From an uncultured Acidobacteriota bacterium (GTDB lineage Bacteria > Acidobacteriota > JAAYUB01): a stretch of 7,868 bases of DNA. The translations under genes and the position numbers were made by a program. The number at the start of each line of letters is the position of its first letter. Position 1 is the first letter of the stretch. Under the pieces are notes generated by a model. The model ran no database searches and had not been told where the DNA came from. It saw only the letters and a program-made list of their open reading frames with translations. The stretch lies in the NCBI GenBank assembly GCA_937925645.1, contig CALAMB010000448.1, positions 1 through 7,868 on the forward strand. Direction: 5' to 3'. This document shows positions 7,136-7,868 of the stretch, piece after piece.

Positions 7136-7846
7136 TTGGACGAACAGAAATTCGAGGAGCTACTTAAATACAGTGAAGATACTTGGTTAGACTGGAAGGC
7201 CGATTTCCCGCCTCAACTGCTCCAAAGCGCGGGTTCTCCGGCGTGGGATCGTGGAAAAGGTGAACTGTTGAAAGATTTAGTCGCTATCGCCAACGGCGAA
7301 GGGCGCGATAGAGGGTATCTGGTATACGGCGTGAAAGATCACCGCACGCATCGTGAACTCCGAAAAATTTCAAAATCATGGAACGATGCTGATTTTCAGA
7401 CCTGGGCTTCTATAGCATTTCAGCCGCCACCTCGATTTCTGTATTCTGAATTGATGTACGAAGGACATCATATCGGTGTTTTTGAGATCGATCGTATACC
7501 AGCATATCCTCATGTCTGCGTAACGACAATTGATTCAGTACTTTATAAGGGGCAGACATGGTTTCGGAATGGCTCTCAAAATGATTTCGCCAAGCGAGAT
7601 GATCTTGAAAGAATGATCAGGGGTGAAGAACCTTTCCTATTTGAAAGAATAGACGATCCGCTGCTGGAAGACCTATTGAAAGCACTTAAACAACAGAATT
7701 TTAATGTAGCAGGCCCCCGATATACTCAACTCGATAGCCTTCTCGCATCCGGTTGGAAGGTAGTTCATTATCCTGGAACTCGTCGGCCGGTGTGTGCTGG
7801 TGGAACTAAAGACAAACCAGATAATATTTTTATGTACAAACTTTAG
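7136..7846 (+). CDS. Schlafen AlbA_2 domain protein (putative ATP/nucleic-acid-binding)
   Basis: A complete 236-residue protein. The N-terminal half carries the AlbA_2/Schlafen signature: E14-DTWL-D19-W-K21 near the start (family pattern ExxxxEfK), then KGELLKDLVAIANG (41-54) and GYLVYGVKD (60-68). A KGQTWFRNGSQN block and a basic/acidic tail follow. The last 65 residues or so (DDPLLEDLLKALKQQNF...) I do not recognise. Schlafen-fold proteins act on or bind nucleic acids, and bacterial AlbA_2 proteins occur often in defence and regulatory loci; a specific activity is not shown here. It starts 47 nt after the ATPase stop and could be co-transcribed. Base composition drops to roughly 42-45% GC against about 68% in the ATPase gene, suggesting separate acquisition. 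The contig ends 8 nt after its stop, so nothing can be said about downstream partners. Confidence 0.8.
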   Translation: MDEQKFEELLKYSEDTWLDWKADFPPQLLQSAGSPAWDRGKGELLKDLVAIANGEGRDRGYLVYGVKDHRTHRELRKISKSWNDADFQTWASIAFQPPPRFLYSELMYEGHHIGVFEIDRIPAYPHVCVTTIDSVLYKGQTWFRNGSQNDFAKRDDLERMIRGEEPFLFERIDDPLLEDLLKALKQQNFNVAGPRYTQLDSLLASGWKVVHYPGTRRPVCAGGTKDKPDNIFMYKL

Positions 7847-7854
7847 TATATTGT

Positions 7855-7868
7855 AGATCGGAAGAGCG
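7855..7868 (+). other. Illumina read-1 (i5 side) adapter contamination
   Basis: AGATCGGAAGAGCG is the start of the universal adapter read from the insert end. The final G (not A) points to the read-1 side, opposite to the read-2 adapter at the left end. It is synthetic and begins 8 nt after the last stop codon. Confidence 0.93.

Overview
This is a metagenome-style contig of a high-GC bacterium. By eye the two large genes are about 65-68% GC, and there is no rRNA, tRNA or housekeeping marker. Both ends carry untrimmed Illumina adapter: bases 1-43 on the left and 7855-7868 on the right. Native sequence therefore runs from about 44 to 7854, and the first gene is cut by the contig edge. The lineage cannot be fixed. 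Families of tandem ACAGGATTW repeats and GxxExxY proteins are, from memory, common in Planctomycetes, Verrucomicrobia and similar environmental phyla, so such a host is a weak guess.

Layout, all genes on the + strand: (1) 44-3039, a 5'-truncated DUF1156/COG1743-type adenine-specific DNA methyltransferase with a FAGGG SAM-binding motif and a DPPY catalytic motif; (2) 3034-3650, a compact repeat-bounded element carrying a GxxExxY-family PD-(D/E)XK protein (3156-3575) and possibly a 30-codon ORF (3556-3648); (3) 3666-7088, an 1140-residue Swt1-type HEPN plus DUF499 P-loop ATPase; (4) 7136-7846, a small AT-richer gene with a Schlafen AlbA_2 domain.

The methyltransferase and the DUF499 ATPase look like the core of a modification-based antiviral module: methylase for self-marking, large ATPase, HEPN RNase-like domain, and a Schlafen-like accessory. 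No helicase, PglZ-like or PLD gene is visible, but the contig is cut on both sides. The assignment rests on family recognition and gene order.

The most unusual feature is a family of inverted-repeat elements built from a 9-nt unit (ACAGGATTW on one arm, its complement on the other). Three copies occur. Two short ones (about 128 bp at 563-690 and about 69 bp at 994-1062) sit inside the methyltransferase and are read through in frame, in the same phase, giving QDLQD...HPVNPV peptides. The third (about 617 bp) encloses the GxxExxY gene and lies exactly between the methylase stop codon and the ATPase ribosome-binding site. If it were removed, the two genes would be about 15 nt apart, as in a tight operon. 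The short copies look like non-autonomous relatives of the gene-bearing one.
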